Origin: Melampsora larici-populina 98AG31
Taxonomy: Eukaryota > Basidiomycota > Pucciniomycetes > Pucciniales > Melampsoraceae
NCBI RefSeq assembly: GCF_000204055.1
Contig: NW_006768770.1
Location: forward strand, 329,196-393,195
Length of the DNA: 64,000 bases
Direction of reading: 5' to 3'
Part shown: positions 45,972 to 56,389 of the stretch, one piece after another
Numbering within the stretch: position 1 is the first letter of the stretch
Layout: each line of letters begins with the position of its first letter
The notes under the pieces: generated by a model
What the model was told of the DNA's origin: nothing
The model's input: the letters and a program-made list of their open reading frames with translations, nothing else
The model's database searches: none
Translations under genes and position numbers: made by a program

Positions 45972-46080
45972 CACCGTGTCTGTGTAGGATTTGCTAGTCA
46001 ACGAGCGCACACCAACTCCCTTTGAGGCAGAAAGGGAAGTCGTGCGCGCTCGTCGAAGAGCGAACGTCCCGGACACGGTG
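45972..46080. mobile_element. 109-bp fold-back element with AGTA flanks
   Basis: Outer arms CACCGTGTCTG and CGGACACGGTG and inner arms ACGAGCGCACACC... and ...GTGCGCGCTCGT form one long imperfect hairpin. AGTA occurs directly on both sides (45968-45971 and 46081-46084) and may be a target duplication. GC-rich against AT-rich surroundings. Confidence 0.6.
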
Positions 46081-46875
46081 AGTAGGACTGATTTTTTACT
46101 CCAAAAGGATTTTATCTCAATGAAATGAATAAGTGTAAATTAAAAGAATAAAAGAGAAGGTTCTCACTGCCCACTGTTCTATCTATTCCAATACTTCTAA
46201 ACTCTATGAGTGATGTGATGAACTATTCTCTTTCCACATCTTGTGAGTTTTTTTAGGAGGGAATCAGAGATTTCATCTAGACTTTTGTGTTCAAAATTTC
46301 CCTCAAATTCATAACATCATCGACTTTCTTATGAATCACACTGAAAAATCGCTCGGAATCTTCATTCTTTAGATTCTTAAGCAATCAAATATTATAAAGG
46401 AACTACACCTAATGCCATTTGTGGTGCCTCATACTACTTTTTGAAAAAAAGGTATGCACAAAACACACACAATCTATTTATCCCCCAAAACTGACTGGTT
46501 TCACTTATTGAAATCGATCACAGCCTCAGTAGAGCCAGCAAACCAATGAGCCAAATCTTTCAACCAAGAAGGAAACACTTTGATGATTCAGATAAACTTA
46601 TGAACCTAATGTTCAAATGTCCAGTTTGGCTAGATCATGAGGTACAACTTGTGGGAATAAAAATGGGTTCTGTGGTCTTACTTCTTAATGAGAAGTTCTA
46701 GCAAAATTTGATTAGTTTTTTGGATTGGAAGTTGAATAGTTCGATAGGTCTTAAATAATAATAAAACTTACAGGGTCCAAACATTTTGGTTTCCAATCTA
46801 CCTGGACTTACTTAAGTGGCACGAACCCCTGAACACTGATATTCATTTTTTTGGTTCATGTTACTATCTTTCTGT

Positions 46876-47877
46876 TCACTCAATAAAGAAAGATACAGTG
46901 GGAATGAGGATATTTAGGAACCTACAATCTAGTTCAAGTGATTCATGTAAACTCAAAACAGCTGCTTTTGAAGTACAGTAATCTGAAGCTTGACAGACGC
47001 CAAAAGTGCCTAAAATTGAAGCTACAGTGACCTGAGATGACAAGAACAAGTAGAAACAGATGATCGCGATGAGTTTAGTGATGATATCAAGATTCACAAT
47101 AGAAATCGTACTGACGATGTATCCGTTCTTTAGTTCAATTAATGTTGGTAAGAAAGCCTTCAAGAGGTGAAAATGAGCCATTATATTCACTCCAAAGCTC
47201 CTACAAAGTGGTTAAGAGGTACATCGTGATTGTCAGTTATGATTTCCAATGAGATTGTTTATAAGACAAAGTGGCAAACCGCTGAATTTCACTAGGATTA
47301 AGATCGATGATAAATGTTCCATTCGCTACTTCAACGTTATTGATAATGATTGTTGGATCTCCTACTTCGTTTGTGACTCGATCAGCTACAGCTTCTACAG
47401 CTTTCGCATCCGATATGTCGCACTCATAGTGATGGACATCTAGAGATAAAGACAACCAAAGTCAATGACAAGCTTGATTTGAATAATAGTGAGTCCATAA
47501 CCAAAAAAAGCTAACCTGAGTCAGATGGATTTGCAGTAAGAGGTCTAATATCCCAAAAAAACCTCATATTCTTAATAGCCAAAGTTTCAGTAATTACTCT
47601 AACTAAACCATCGGAGCCACCAGTAACATGTATGATTTGATGATCCCAATCAATCCTATCGGACCCAATTCTCCAAGTTTCATTTGACCAAGCAATTGAA
47701 GAATAATTTAATAACCATCGAAACAAACTTATTATTAGGAGACTGATCAAAGATTTTTTTGATGTTTTTGATCCTTGGATAATCATCATTACTAATATCT
47801 TCTAATTCCATCTCTTGGTCAACCATCTGATGTCGTGCCATCCGCCATGGTCTTTCTTCCCTTTCTTGTCCATCCAT
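46876..47877 (-). pseudogene. short-chain dehydrogenase/reductase, degenerate
   Basis: Pieces of an SDR lie in order on minus: a membrane-type N-terminus and TGGSDGL cofactor motif (expected TGGxxGIG) at about 47640-47590, CDISDAKAVEAVADRV and IIINNVEVANGT (expected NNAG) at 47460-47290, VNIMAHFHLLKAFLPTL at about 47200, and SDYCTSKAAV, the YxxxK catalytic pair, at about 46980. Introns with usable sites separate them. The N-terminal frame shifts near 47760, the cofactor motif is altered and the last 100 or so residues of a normal SDR are missing. It resembles retinol-dehydrogenase-like (SDR16C) enzymes. Probably a captured or truncated copy. Confidence 0.65.
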
Positions 47878-48356
47878 TGATGCATTCGATAGACCTGGAT
47901 CCGAATGAATTGTTTCTGTCCTTGTTCAATCTGATTTTACTTCTGAAAGCACTGATCTTGAGATGATCTTTGATGACTGACCCAGACTCAGAGCTGCAAG
48001 ACGTTTGGACTTTTCTCTATGCATCACTTCCCGAGACGCTGGGTACCGAGAGCCGGGTAGACAATCAGGAAACGCGAGGAAGACCGTTGTACCGCCTCCC
48101 TGTTCATCGGTATTCAAATATATTTTTGAGGACATAGGCAATGTGCAAATTCTGATCAAAAGCGTTTTCAGAAGTGAATGAACAGGTTGAACTCTTGAAT
48201 TCAAGCATCTCAGCCAAGAGTGAGTCTGGGACTGAGGCCCTAAGGATCAAGCAAGCCTCAGTTTGAGAGCTTCACGATCAAGTATTCCTCAGCAATTGCT
48301 AAGGCATTTGTCGAGTGACAAAGTTCTGACAAAGTTCTGATAATTTGTGGCCTTTT

Positions 48357-48380
48357 GACCGTCTTGACGTCAAGACGGTC
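48357..48380. repeat. perfect 24-bp palindrome
   Basis: GACCGTCTTGACGTCAAGAC followed by GGTC reads the same on both strands. See the related site at 45190-45217. Confidence 0.8.
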
Positions 48381-49339
48381 TGATTTGGACGCGGTGTATG
48401 TATTTCCAATTGATTGTAGCCAAACTCTCTGCTGACTACATTCATCTTTTGAGTTTTTTAGAAGGACAAGGGCTCTGCCATCTATGAGACAAAACTGTTT
48501 TGACTTTATAAACTTGTGAACAAGTTATGTGTTGACATCAACACCTCTGCTGAAGGTATTGTTGGAACTCAGACTTTACCAACTGATCTAATCTAAAACT
48601 TACCAGCTGAGAACAAGAATGGTTTGGAAAATGATTCTGATTTTGAACGACCATTTTACATCCTACCCTCCATAGTGTGCCACTGGGTATCAAAGTAAGA
48701 ATTGATGTTTTTATCTCCTAGATCATGGATGGCATGACCTAACACAACTATATCCACCATGTCAATATCCTTGTAGCACATTGACATGCACGCACAGAGA
48801 GATTTGAAACAAATCTCAAAATAGTTTGGTCCCATGTAGACTGAGATTGTTGTTGGGCACCCTTTGTTAATAATGATTTAGTTATAATATTTGTGGAATC
48901 AACTGTCAGCAGCTGGGGTCAACTGCAGTCTGAGTGTCAACATCCCAGTTGATCAGGGGAAGATGTGTCTGTTTTTGAACCTCTTCAAAGGGTCTTTTCA
49001 GGGTTTAAGAAAAGTCCTTTGTGTCTGCATTTTGAGGTGCTAAAATTATACAGACACAGTGATCTGTTGGACCATCTGGACATGACATTGACAATGCCAA
49101 TTGATCTAAGACTTTGGCATGAGATGATATTGAACCAAATTTAAACCACCAACATAGTCAATCCCACAGCAACAGCAATGATTGAAGATAAAATGAAAAT
49201 AAGTATGTTTGTTTGTTTTACACAATTATGCAATTAGCCTCAACACCAAGGATGAGAAATATATACATCCATATTTCCATGGCCATGTGGTCTTGTGTTT
49301 CAACAGCCTGAATCCAAAGATGATTTGAGGTCACTCAAT

Positions 49340-49860
49340 GAGGCTCCACATATTGAGGCTGAGCTCATTCATCAGTGCTTTCATCTTCATTGGCAAAGAA
49401 AGCCACACCACCAGTCCTAATTATGATGTTGTGTAACATACACAAGGCAATAACTAACATTTCTTGTGTCTACATAAATTTGGAACAAGTGCATACTGGA
49501 TAGCATCTCAAATTGTTGTTCCATAACAAAAAGATCCTCTTTATCATGTTTGAAAGACTTGACTGTGCCAAATTGAAAAGTTTCTTATAATCTTTGGGCC
49601 TCCCTTAGGCCATTCTTTTAGATGATAAAGTACACCACAATAAGGAGCCAAGAAACTGGGCTTGTTTGCATATCCAGCATCAACAAGATAGAATTTGTCT
49701 ACAAAGTAAAGGAACTCAGCATTGAGATAAAACCAAATGAAAAAGAAAAGCATGACATACCTGGAAGGACCACACATCTACCCTGCTGCCTAGCTACCCC
49801 TAAAACTCTGGCATTGGTAGCAGATCTCTGAACCCAGCCACTTGCACAGAGGTTTTCTTT
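49340..49860 (-). pseudogene. Harbinger-type (DDE_Tnp_4) transposase fragment
   Basis: On minus, a GWVQRSATNARVL block (49850-49800), DKFYLVDAGYANKPSFLAPY with CGVLYHLKEW (49710-49610), and EMLVIALCMLHNIIIRTGG (about 49460-49400) follow one another. These are the conserved central and C-terminal blocks of HARBI1/PIF-like nucleases. Frames change between them and stops intervene; the N-terminal third is not visible. It is therefore a fragment. The Myb/SANT piece at 44791 would be the other gene of such an element. Confidence 0.65.
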
Positions 49861-50637
49861 AAAAAAAAGGGGAAAAAGGTGCTTTTTAGAAAATTAGAAC
49901 ACAGCAAAATCCTTTGCTCCAACTAGATTGTCAAATTCCCCTGGGTATACTAGTCTCCTTCAAGTTAACATGTTTAGATAGTGTTTTCATGCATATGCAC
50001 TTTTAAAAAATATACTACATCATTTCTCATGGATGCACTTTTTGATGTATTGATACTTTGGCTTTACAAGTCAATTAACAGAGTGGTTTTTTTGTGAACC
50101 CCTTCATAAACCCCCCAGGGTTGAAGATATAACACGATAGACACACTCATCTTCCCAGCCACAAATGCATTAGGAGCTATATGCTCACATTGATTTCAGC
50201 AGCGGCCTGAGGATGAAAATCCTCAAAATTAGTCATTTGGGTTTTGATTTGGTGCCTTATGCGTCATGACTATTGTTTACTGGAAGAAAATGATTTCTCC
50301 TCATATAAAAATACCAGAATTCCTCTGAACCACACTCCAGGTATGTATATTGAGCTATTCCTCACAAAGCTTGTTATAAGCACCTGAGAGTTTTTGTGTT
50401 GATTTTCAAAGTGAGCTGGAGGTTACATAACCAGGACTGAGTTAATTAGTATATGGTAGAGGTTGTCTTTCTATTTCTTGTCTTAGCACAATTCTTACTC
50501 TCTACACCTGCCCATGTACACTTTTCAATCCCTAAATCCTATAACGTCTAAATAAAAAGTGATGAAATTTTGAGCAAGTCTTCAGTAGAAAGAGTCATTG
50601 CAAAACAAAAGTATAATTCAATGTATTTGTATACAAC

Positions 50638-51273
50638 TTAAAAAACCTTTTCAATAGGCCAAGCTGAATTAGTTTGAAACTGAGGTGGAGCAATCTCTTC
50701 AACCTAATTTGTCAAGAAGTACATTGAATTTGTACATTTTTCAAGAAAAGAAAAGAAAACACGAGCCAAAATAATAATTCAAGATTAGCATTTTAGAAAT
50801 CAAAACGGTGGTGATAGGTTTTGTAAATTGACTTGATTTATACAACTTACACTTTGTCCCCTAGTACTTCCAGTTAACCTTCGATCACGTTCCATCATCA
50901 TTTCATCCCATTTATCAGTACCATATCTCGGAGGCTAACCAAAAGATTATAAAACGTATATGCATAAGTCCTGAGCTTTTCAAGAATTCACACATCCTTC
51001 ACCCACCTTGCCATCATTGGCCAACATTCGAGTGGTATTAAGAAGTGTTCCTGCTCCGGTGAACATGACCGTCAAGAGACCTGTCGAATAGCGAATATCG
51101 ATTATACGAGGTTAGCGAAGGTTATGCAGAGGATGAGGTGTAGCTTGAGGAGGCTTGCCGAAGGGGATGAATGCTTCCCATGGTACTGGCACTATGTTGA
51201 TGTATTCAGGGTTAGTTGATCAGCGACTTTGAAATGAGATTCGGATAATAGGTGATGTAGATATCTGCTCACT
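50638..51273 (-). CDS. complex I MWFE/NDUFA1-like subunit
   Basis: Minus-strand exons: a first coding base at 51273, then 51191-51159, 51080-51007, 50934-50851 and 50703-50638, giving 85 aa. The start codon is split: A before the first intron and TG after it. The protein begins MPVPWEAFIPFGLLTVMFTG and has PPRYGTDKWDEMMMERDRRL, both typical of fungal NDUFA1/MWFE, a single-pass inner-membrane accessory subunit of NADH:ubiquinone oxidoreductase needed for assembly. The second intron begins GCAAGC, a GC-AG intron; the conserved PFGLLT join leaves no GT alternative. It is transcribed divergently from the clathrin light chain gene, whose start lies about 440 bases away. Confidence 0.85.
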
Positions 51274-51715
51274 TTTGTGTTCGAGGATGTGAGTTGAATG
51301 CGAGTGATTTGATTTGTTGTTTCTTTTTATGAGTTGATGATCTTGAGTGTCATACTACGAAAGTTAAACCGAGGCCAGACCCGGAAGACGATTGATTCGG
51401 TGCAAGATTGATTGCATGTGAAGTTACATGTGGCAGCAGCTATATAAGCATATTAAACCTCGCTTGCTTGTATCGAGGTCTACACGTGCTCATGACGCAA
51501 GGTACCGAGTTTAGCTAGAAGTGTCCGATCGATCGAAAGTAAACAGATTGAATGACGATCACCACTCAAAAGAAAGAAAGAAAGAAACATCAAGAAATCA
51601 AACAAGAGAAAGAACGATAAGACCAAGATTAAATTCAAAAGAACATAGAACCATACACTCTCTGCATTCTATCAAAACTCAAACTCAAACTCACCAACAA
51701 ACAAACTCAAACAAA
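51274..51715. promoter_or_regulatory. shared divergent promoter region
   Basis: About 440 bases between the starts of the complex I subunit gene (minus) and the clathrin light chain gene (plus). It includes both 5' leaders; the plus-strand leader is A-rich (51580-51715). TATATAA occurs at 51442-51448. Confidence 0.5.
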
Positions 51716-52965
51716 ATGTCAGATTTTCCAGAATTAGAAGACTTTAGTGGAACAGGACCAACAGGAACAGATCCAACATCCGATTTTTTATCAAGAGAAA
51801 GAGAATTATTAGGAGAAGAATTTGGAGAAACACCTAAAGATTATTCTTCAAACCTTACATCTAATTTACAAAACCAATCAGAAGATCAATTCGGTTTAAG
51901 TTCTTATGAAGATGATAATATGGGACTTTCGAATTCGATCACTCAACCACAAATCTCGGTAACCGGTGGTGGTAATCATCCAGAAGATTTGAATTCATTT
52001 GAAGAACAGTATCCTGATTTAAGTCAAGAAGCCGCTTTAGCTCCGACTGTTAGTTTAACTCTATGTATTAAGGTTATTTTTCTTAAAAGTTGATCACATA
52101 TATGATATACCCAAGATGAGGATTGAATTGACCTTGACAAAGTCAATCTTTTGGTTCAATCAATGCATCAGGCTTGAGGGTGTAAATCCCCTCTGGCACA
52201 TATCTCACGAAGCGGGTGTATCATATCAACAAGTCATCATTTACTGATCCATACCTTTCTTCTTTTTGTTTGGTGACTCCTAGAATGGTTTCAGTGCCCC
52301 TGCTCCTTCACTTTACGGAAATCCTTCTACTCAATCTTACTCTAATACTCCAGCAGTTTACGCTCAAACTCAAATGGAAGAAGATTCTGAGCACATCAAG
52401 TTTCGTTCAAACCTATCTCTTTGCTTTTTCTGTCTCTCAAGAAACCTTCCTATTTCTTCTTAAATAATAAATTGACCATTTGATTCTTTTTCTGCTTGTG
52501 AATCATTTAGGAAATGGCGTCAAACTCAGGCTGAAGAGATTCAGATCAGGGATGAACGTAGTGCAGCCAAACGTGAAGAGACTATCGCTGCAGCTGAAAA
52601 GGCAATCGATGATTTCTATCATGGATACAACACTCAAAAAGAGAAAAACATAGCACGTAACAAGTAAGTAATCTCACATCACACGAGTGTTCACAGTCCA
52701 GCCATCAGACAAACAGATTCCTCATGATCCAATTATTGGTACTTCATTGATGATTGCTAGGGAACAAGAGGCTACCTTCCTTCAATCGAGAGTAGATTTA
52801 TTAGGACAAGGTACAACCTGGCAACGGATCACTGATTTGATCGATTTACAAGATTCAAGATCAAAGACTACATCTAAATCGACTCATGATCTTTCTAGAT
52901 TTAAAGAAGTTTTATTAAGTCTTAAACGTGAAGGTGAAACTGCACCTGGTGCTGCTGGTTATTGA
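51716..52965 (+). CDS. CLC1: clathrin light chain
   Basis: Four exons, 51716-52048, 52284-52399, 52511-52663 and 52761-52965, join in phase to 268 aa. The N-terminus is acidic and disordered (MSDFPELEDF, FLSREREL). The centre has the heavy-chain-binding helix KWRQTQAEEIQIRDERSAAK with KAIDDFYHGYNTQKEKNI. The C-terminus GTTWQRITDLIDLQDSRSKT, RFKEVLLSLKREG and the final PGAAGY are diagnostic of fungal clathrin light chains. It regulates clathrin coat assembly in endocytosis and Golgi traffic. The ATG at 51716 is chosen because it begins the conserved acidic start and follows an A-rich leader. No damage. Confidence 0.92.
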
Positions 52966-54160
52966 TTACTATAACTCAACTTTCATGTTTTCAAATCGTT
53001 GTGGTTTATTGTTTTTTTTGGTCATTTCATTTCTTGAAAATGAATGATTCTTTAGTTCTGTTTTGTTTTTTATTGATCTATTATTTTGGTGAATGTGAGG
53101 AGGGGACGTATTGCAAAGAGGGTCACAGTGCCCGTAGAGAGGGCCTCTGACCTCGGGGGCCAACAGTCTTGGCAAGTGTGTCGTGTTTGTGTGATTTTTG
53201 TGTCACAAATGTACACAAAGGGCAAAGATTGCATGAACATCACCTAAGCTGAACTTCGTCACCATGTCTGTTTTGAGGTAGCATGTCGACGTGCTCACAC
53301 CAATCAATTTTGGTAGAGGGTGGATATAACCTACAAACAGGTCTGAGAGCTAAGCATACAATTGCCTTTGTCAAGAGGTTCAGACAGCAAGAGTGTTAAA
53401 TGGGCTCCTTTGTTCATAGTTCCATTGACAAACGGTACATTTTTGATTGTCTATTATTATTAACAAAGGATTTGCATTTTCTAGAGACAAATTGAATAAA
53501 GATCCGTTCAAATTTATTACACAACTCTCTGTGTGAGCACATCAACGTGCTCATGGGGGACAGACATGGTGCGTCAGTCCGAGTCAAGGCTCAGGCAGAC
53601 TAGGAGACAAGCAGCACTGAACGCTCAATATTACTGACTGGGCACTCAGTGTACCTCACTGAACACCTGGAAGCTGCCTATGAACTATCCTTGCCCCGCA
53701 AAAAGCTAGCAACCCTTGCTCTGAATCTTTCATGTCTTGATGTATAAAACCACTGATTGAATTTCAAGTCTATCGGCCCAATGATCAATTTGATGCGCTC
53801 CCCTCTGGCTGGAAGAAATTGGAAAGGTTTGTTCATTTTTTCAGAAATCTTGAGGTGCCCAAAATCTTTGCTAACAGAAGGTCAAATTTCACGTCAGGTA
53901 CCTCTAGCCCCTGGGGGCGTATTCCAGGGTCCTTTTAGTTGTCACCGTGATCATAGGAATTGCTGTGAGCGTCAGTGCCGGGAGGGCAGCGGGCCGACCA
54001 GCATGCTCAAGTCATATAAAACATTGAAATGGGAGTGTAGACTTGGCTCGACGTTGCTACTTGTTCATCATCATCTTATCAAATTTCCCTGATATCAATC
54101 TTTTATCATATACCTCAATTAAACTTGACTACCTCTCTTAGTAGTATACTAAAAAACAAA
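52966..54160. other. intergenic region
   Basis: No supported gene. Short frames without splice or domain support. Confidence 0.4.
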
Positions 54161-54929
54161 ATGTCCTACGTCTTCCCAAAGGTTTACCTTCTACTTCTCT
54201 CCCTGTGGATTCATAGCCTGGTGGTGCGGGCCCTATCTTGCCAGGTAGGGTTTGAACGTATCTCAGAATGGTATGCAAGTATGTGCTTTTATTTGAATCC
54301 TCATTGTCTTATAGCTCTATAATAACCTACACCCGCTGTTAACACATCTGTTTTGGTATTACTGATATTGGAAGATTGTAAGGTCAAAGGTGAAATATGG
54401 CCTCAAATAATAACTTGGCGATGTCCATCTTCAGAATGCATTCTGAATGGTAATTATTTCAGCTACTGATCTTCATACCCCTGTCATAACATGTACAAGT
54501 AAATTGATTGTCAAGCATCTGATGTATGCATTTGAATTTTAGGTCGTAGGTGGGTTCCAATGAAGAATTGTCAATTGGTCAGATCAAATGACAAAGGTGT
54601 TAGCAATCAACAGGGTGTCAAATATGAATGGAATCCTGACAAAAAAATTTTGGTCAGTAGCCTTGGCTTTCATGAACCACCCATTCCTCATAAAGTGACT
54701 AATTCTCAAGATTCTTTCTCCATATATTGATGGACAATCTCCAGTTTGTCATAACTCTGGAGGAAAATCTTATAAATGCCCGTACTATCCTTCAAATGTG
54801 CCCGCCATGTGTCAGTAACATTATCTTATCAATCAATCAAAATTATGATTAGCTGAAAACAATCATTTGTGCTTAGTTTGCCCCGATGATGGTTTATGCA
54901 CCGAGCCGGATTGGCAAGGAGGACCTTAG
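54161..54929 (+). CDS. Cys-rich secreted protein, candidate effector
   Basis: Five exons, 54161-54278, 54375-54449, 54543-54652, 54711-54810 and 54877-54929, join in phase to 151 aa. Donors are GTATGT, GTAATT, GTCAGT and GTCAGT. A clear signal peptide (VYLLLLSLWIHSLVVRA) precedes a mature chain with nine Cys, spread in motifs such as WRCPSSEC, MKNCQL, VCHNSGGKSYKCPYY and FCPDDGLC. No known domain. Multi-exon, small, secreted and Cys-rich is the usual profile of rust candidate effectors and of some apoplastic surface proteins; either is possible. No transposon damage is seen. Confidence 0.7.
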
Positions 54930-55194
54930 TATAGTTTGACGGAGCTGGACCAGGCTGGACCTTTGTGCTTTTTTGTGCTTCATCACTTTTATTTTTTCTT
55001 GTGTGTCTGAATACACTCACTACACCAAATTACATCTTTACCCAGGGGTATAGAAAAGTAGTGTGGGCATAGAAAACTATGGTTAAAGTACTCTTCTATA
55101 TCCATAGAGATAGTATCATCTATGCCTAGACAAACCATTCTGTTCTATACCCACAGATGAAAATATTCACATGACCACAAGGACTGTATATATA

Positions 55195-55763
55195 CAGTAG
55201 ATTTCATAAAGGTTGAAATTGAGGTTTTTTGAAAATTGAGAGGTGGACCGTGCGCCACCTGTGACAGGTCTCAAAATGCATACCAAAATGTTGAGATAGA
55301 CAGCATAGACACATTGACTGAAAAGAATCCTTGGCACAGTTGGATGAATGCCCTCTACATGAGTGTGCACACCCTCATAAGGCGCACATTTTTGAGTTCG
55401 AGCCCGAGTGGCTTCCTTTTATGTCATCACAACTTTTGACAAGTTTTTCATATTTGCTTTGCTTGGTGTCATAAACTAAAAGAAAGGGAAAGCTATGCTG
55501 GTTGTGATTGCTCGCATGTGCTTGTTGCCATTTCATTCTTGATTCTAGGCAAAAAAACGGTGGTAAAAAAGATAAGGGCAATGAGTCAAACACAGGAGTC
55601 CCATGGAAGTTGGACCACCCACCACGGCTCTTGACCACTGCGCCACCAAAGAATTGGTATGTTCATCGATCTGGTATGCATATTTGAGACCTGTCACAGG
55701 TGGCGCACGGGCCACCTCTTGATTTTCAAAAAACCTTGATTTCAACCTTTATGAAATCTACTG
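55195..55763. mobile_element. Tc1/mariner-like MITE, 569 bp, with TA flanks
   Basis: Inverted arms of about 88 bases begin CAGTAGATTTCATAAAGGTT and are flanked by TA on both sides (55193-55194, 55764-55765). It lies wholly inside the CACTA-like element, so it is the younger insertion. Inside, both halves hold tRNA-like promoter boxes in opposite orientation. Confidence 0.65.
55332..55404 (+). other. tRNA-like A and B box pair
   Basis: TGGCACAGTTGG (55332-55343) fits an RNA polymerase III A box and GAGTTCGAGCC (55394-55404) a B box. No complete cloverleaf with a CCA-side acceptor stem could be drawn, so this is a tRNA-derived relic, not a tRNA gene. A second A box (TGGCGCAGTGG, minus strand, 55645-55635) lies in the other half of the same element. 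Confidence 0.35.
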
Positions 55764-55937
55764 TAAATCTAGACTCAAAGCCCTTCTTGAGTCTTGTCCC
55801 ATGGGAAAGCATGGTCCATCAGTCATATTGTACATATGTAGAGAGTGTCTGTCAATTTGTGTAAGATTGTGCATAAACTGCAAAGAGAATGAATTTTACA
55901 AGGTGAAAAATGATTGCATATGACCAAAATGATTGAT

Positions 55938-56027
55938 AATGCAGAATTAATGCAGAATAATGCAGAATTAATGCAGAATAATGCAGAATTAATGCAGAAT
56001 AATGCAGAATTAATGCAGAATTAATCA
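55938..56027 (+). repeat. 21-bp minisatellite
   Basis: About four copies of AATGCAGAATTAATGCAGAA plus T in tandem, the last partly degenerate. Confidence 0.8.
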
Positions 56028-56389
56028 TTTTGTAGATTAGATGTAATCTTTTTTCACCTTGGAAAACTACATTATCTTCACAGTGCATACATACTCATAT
56101 ACAATGCTGAACATGGTTGAAGATCTCTTGTATCAGCATAGAATTGTATTTTGGGGTAAAAATATCAAAAAACAGAAAATTGAGATTCTGTGCACTGTAA
56201 CACTGCCTTTGGGTCCCAATACATACAGCTGAGTCAGCGCAAAGAAAATACTCAATTTCTCAATCTCAAATATTGTACATAGGTGTATCAAAAGCATTGT
56301 TCATTGGTATAGAAAAGTACTCTACCAATAGTTTTCTATGCCCACACTACTTTTCTATACCCCGGGTAAAGATGTCATTTGTTGTAGTG

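Larger units (their letters stand above)
55018..56389. mobile_element. CACTA-like MITE, 1372 bp, with a nested MITE
   Basis: Ends read CACTACACCAAATTACATCT and, inverted, CACTACAACAAATGACATCT. TIR similarity runs about 85 bases with the block GGTATAGAAAAGTAGTGTGG. Flanking triplets are ACT and ATT, a one-base mismatch to a 3-bp target duplication. There is no gene. It contains the element at 55195-55763 and a minisatellite at 55938-56027. Confidence 0.65.

Noticed and set aside
47926..48204. 92-codon minus-strand frame
   Set aside because: No recognisable domain, and it lies in the decayed region near the palindromic border. It may be an exon of something but cannot be supported.
55332..55404. 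A functional tRNA gene
   Set aside because: A and B boxes are present but no complete acceptor, D and anticodon stems can be drawn.
55852..56088. Minus-strand frame with repeated SALILHY units
   Set aside because: It is a translation of the 21-bp minisatellite.
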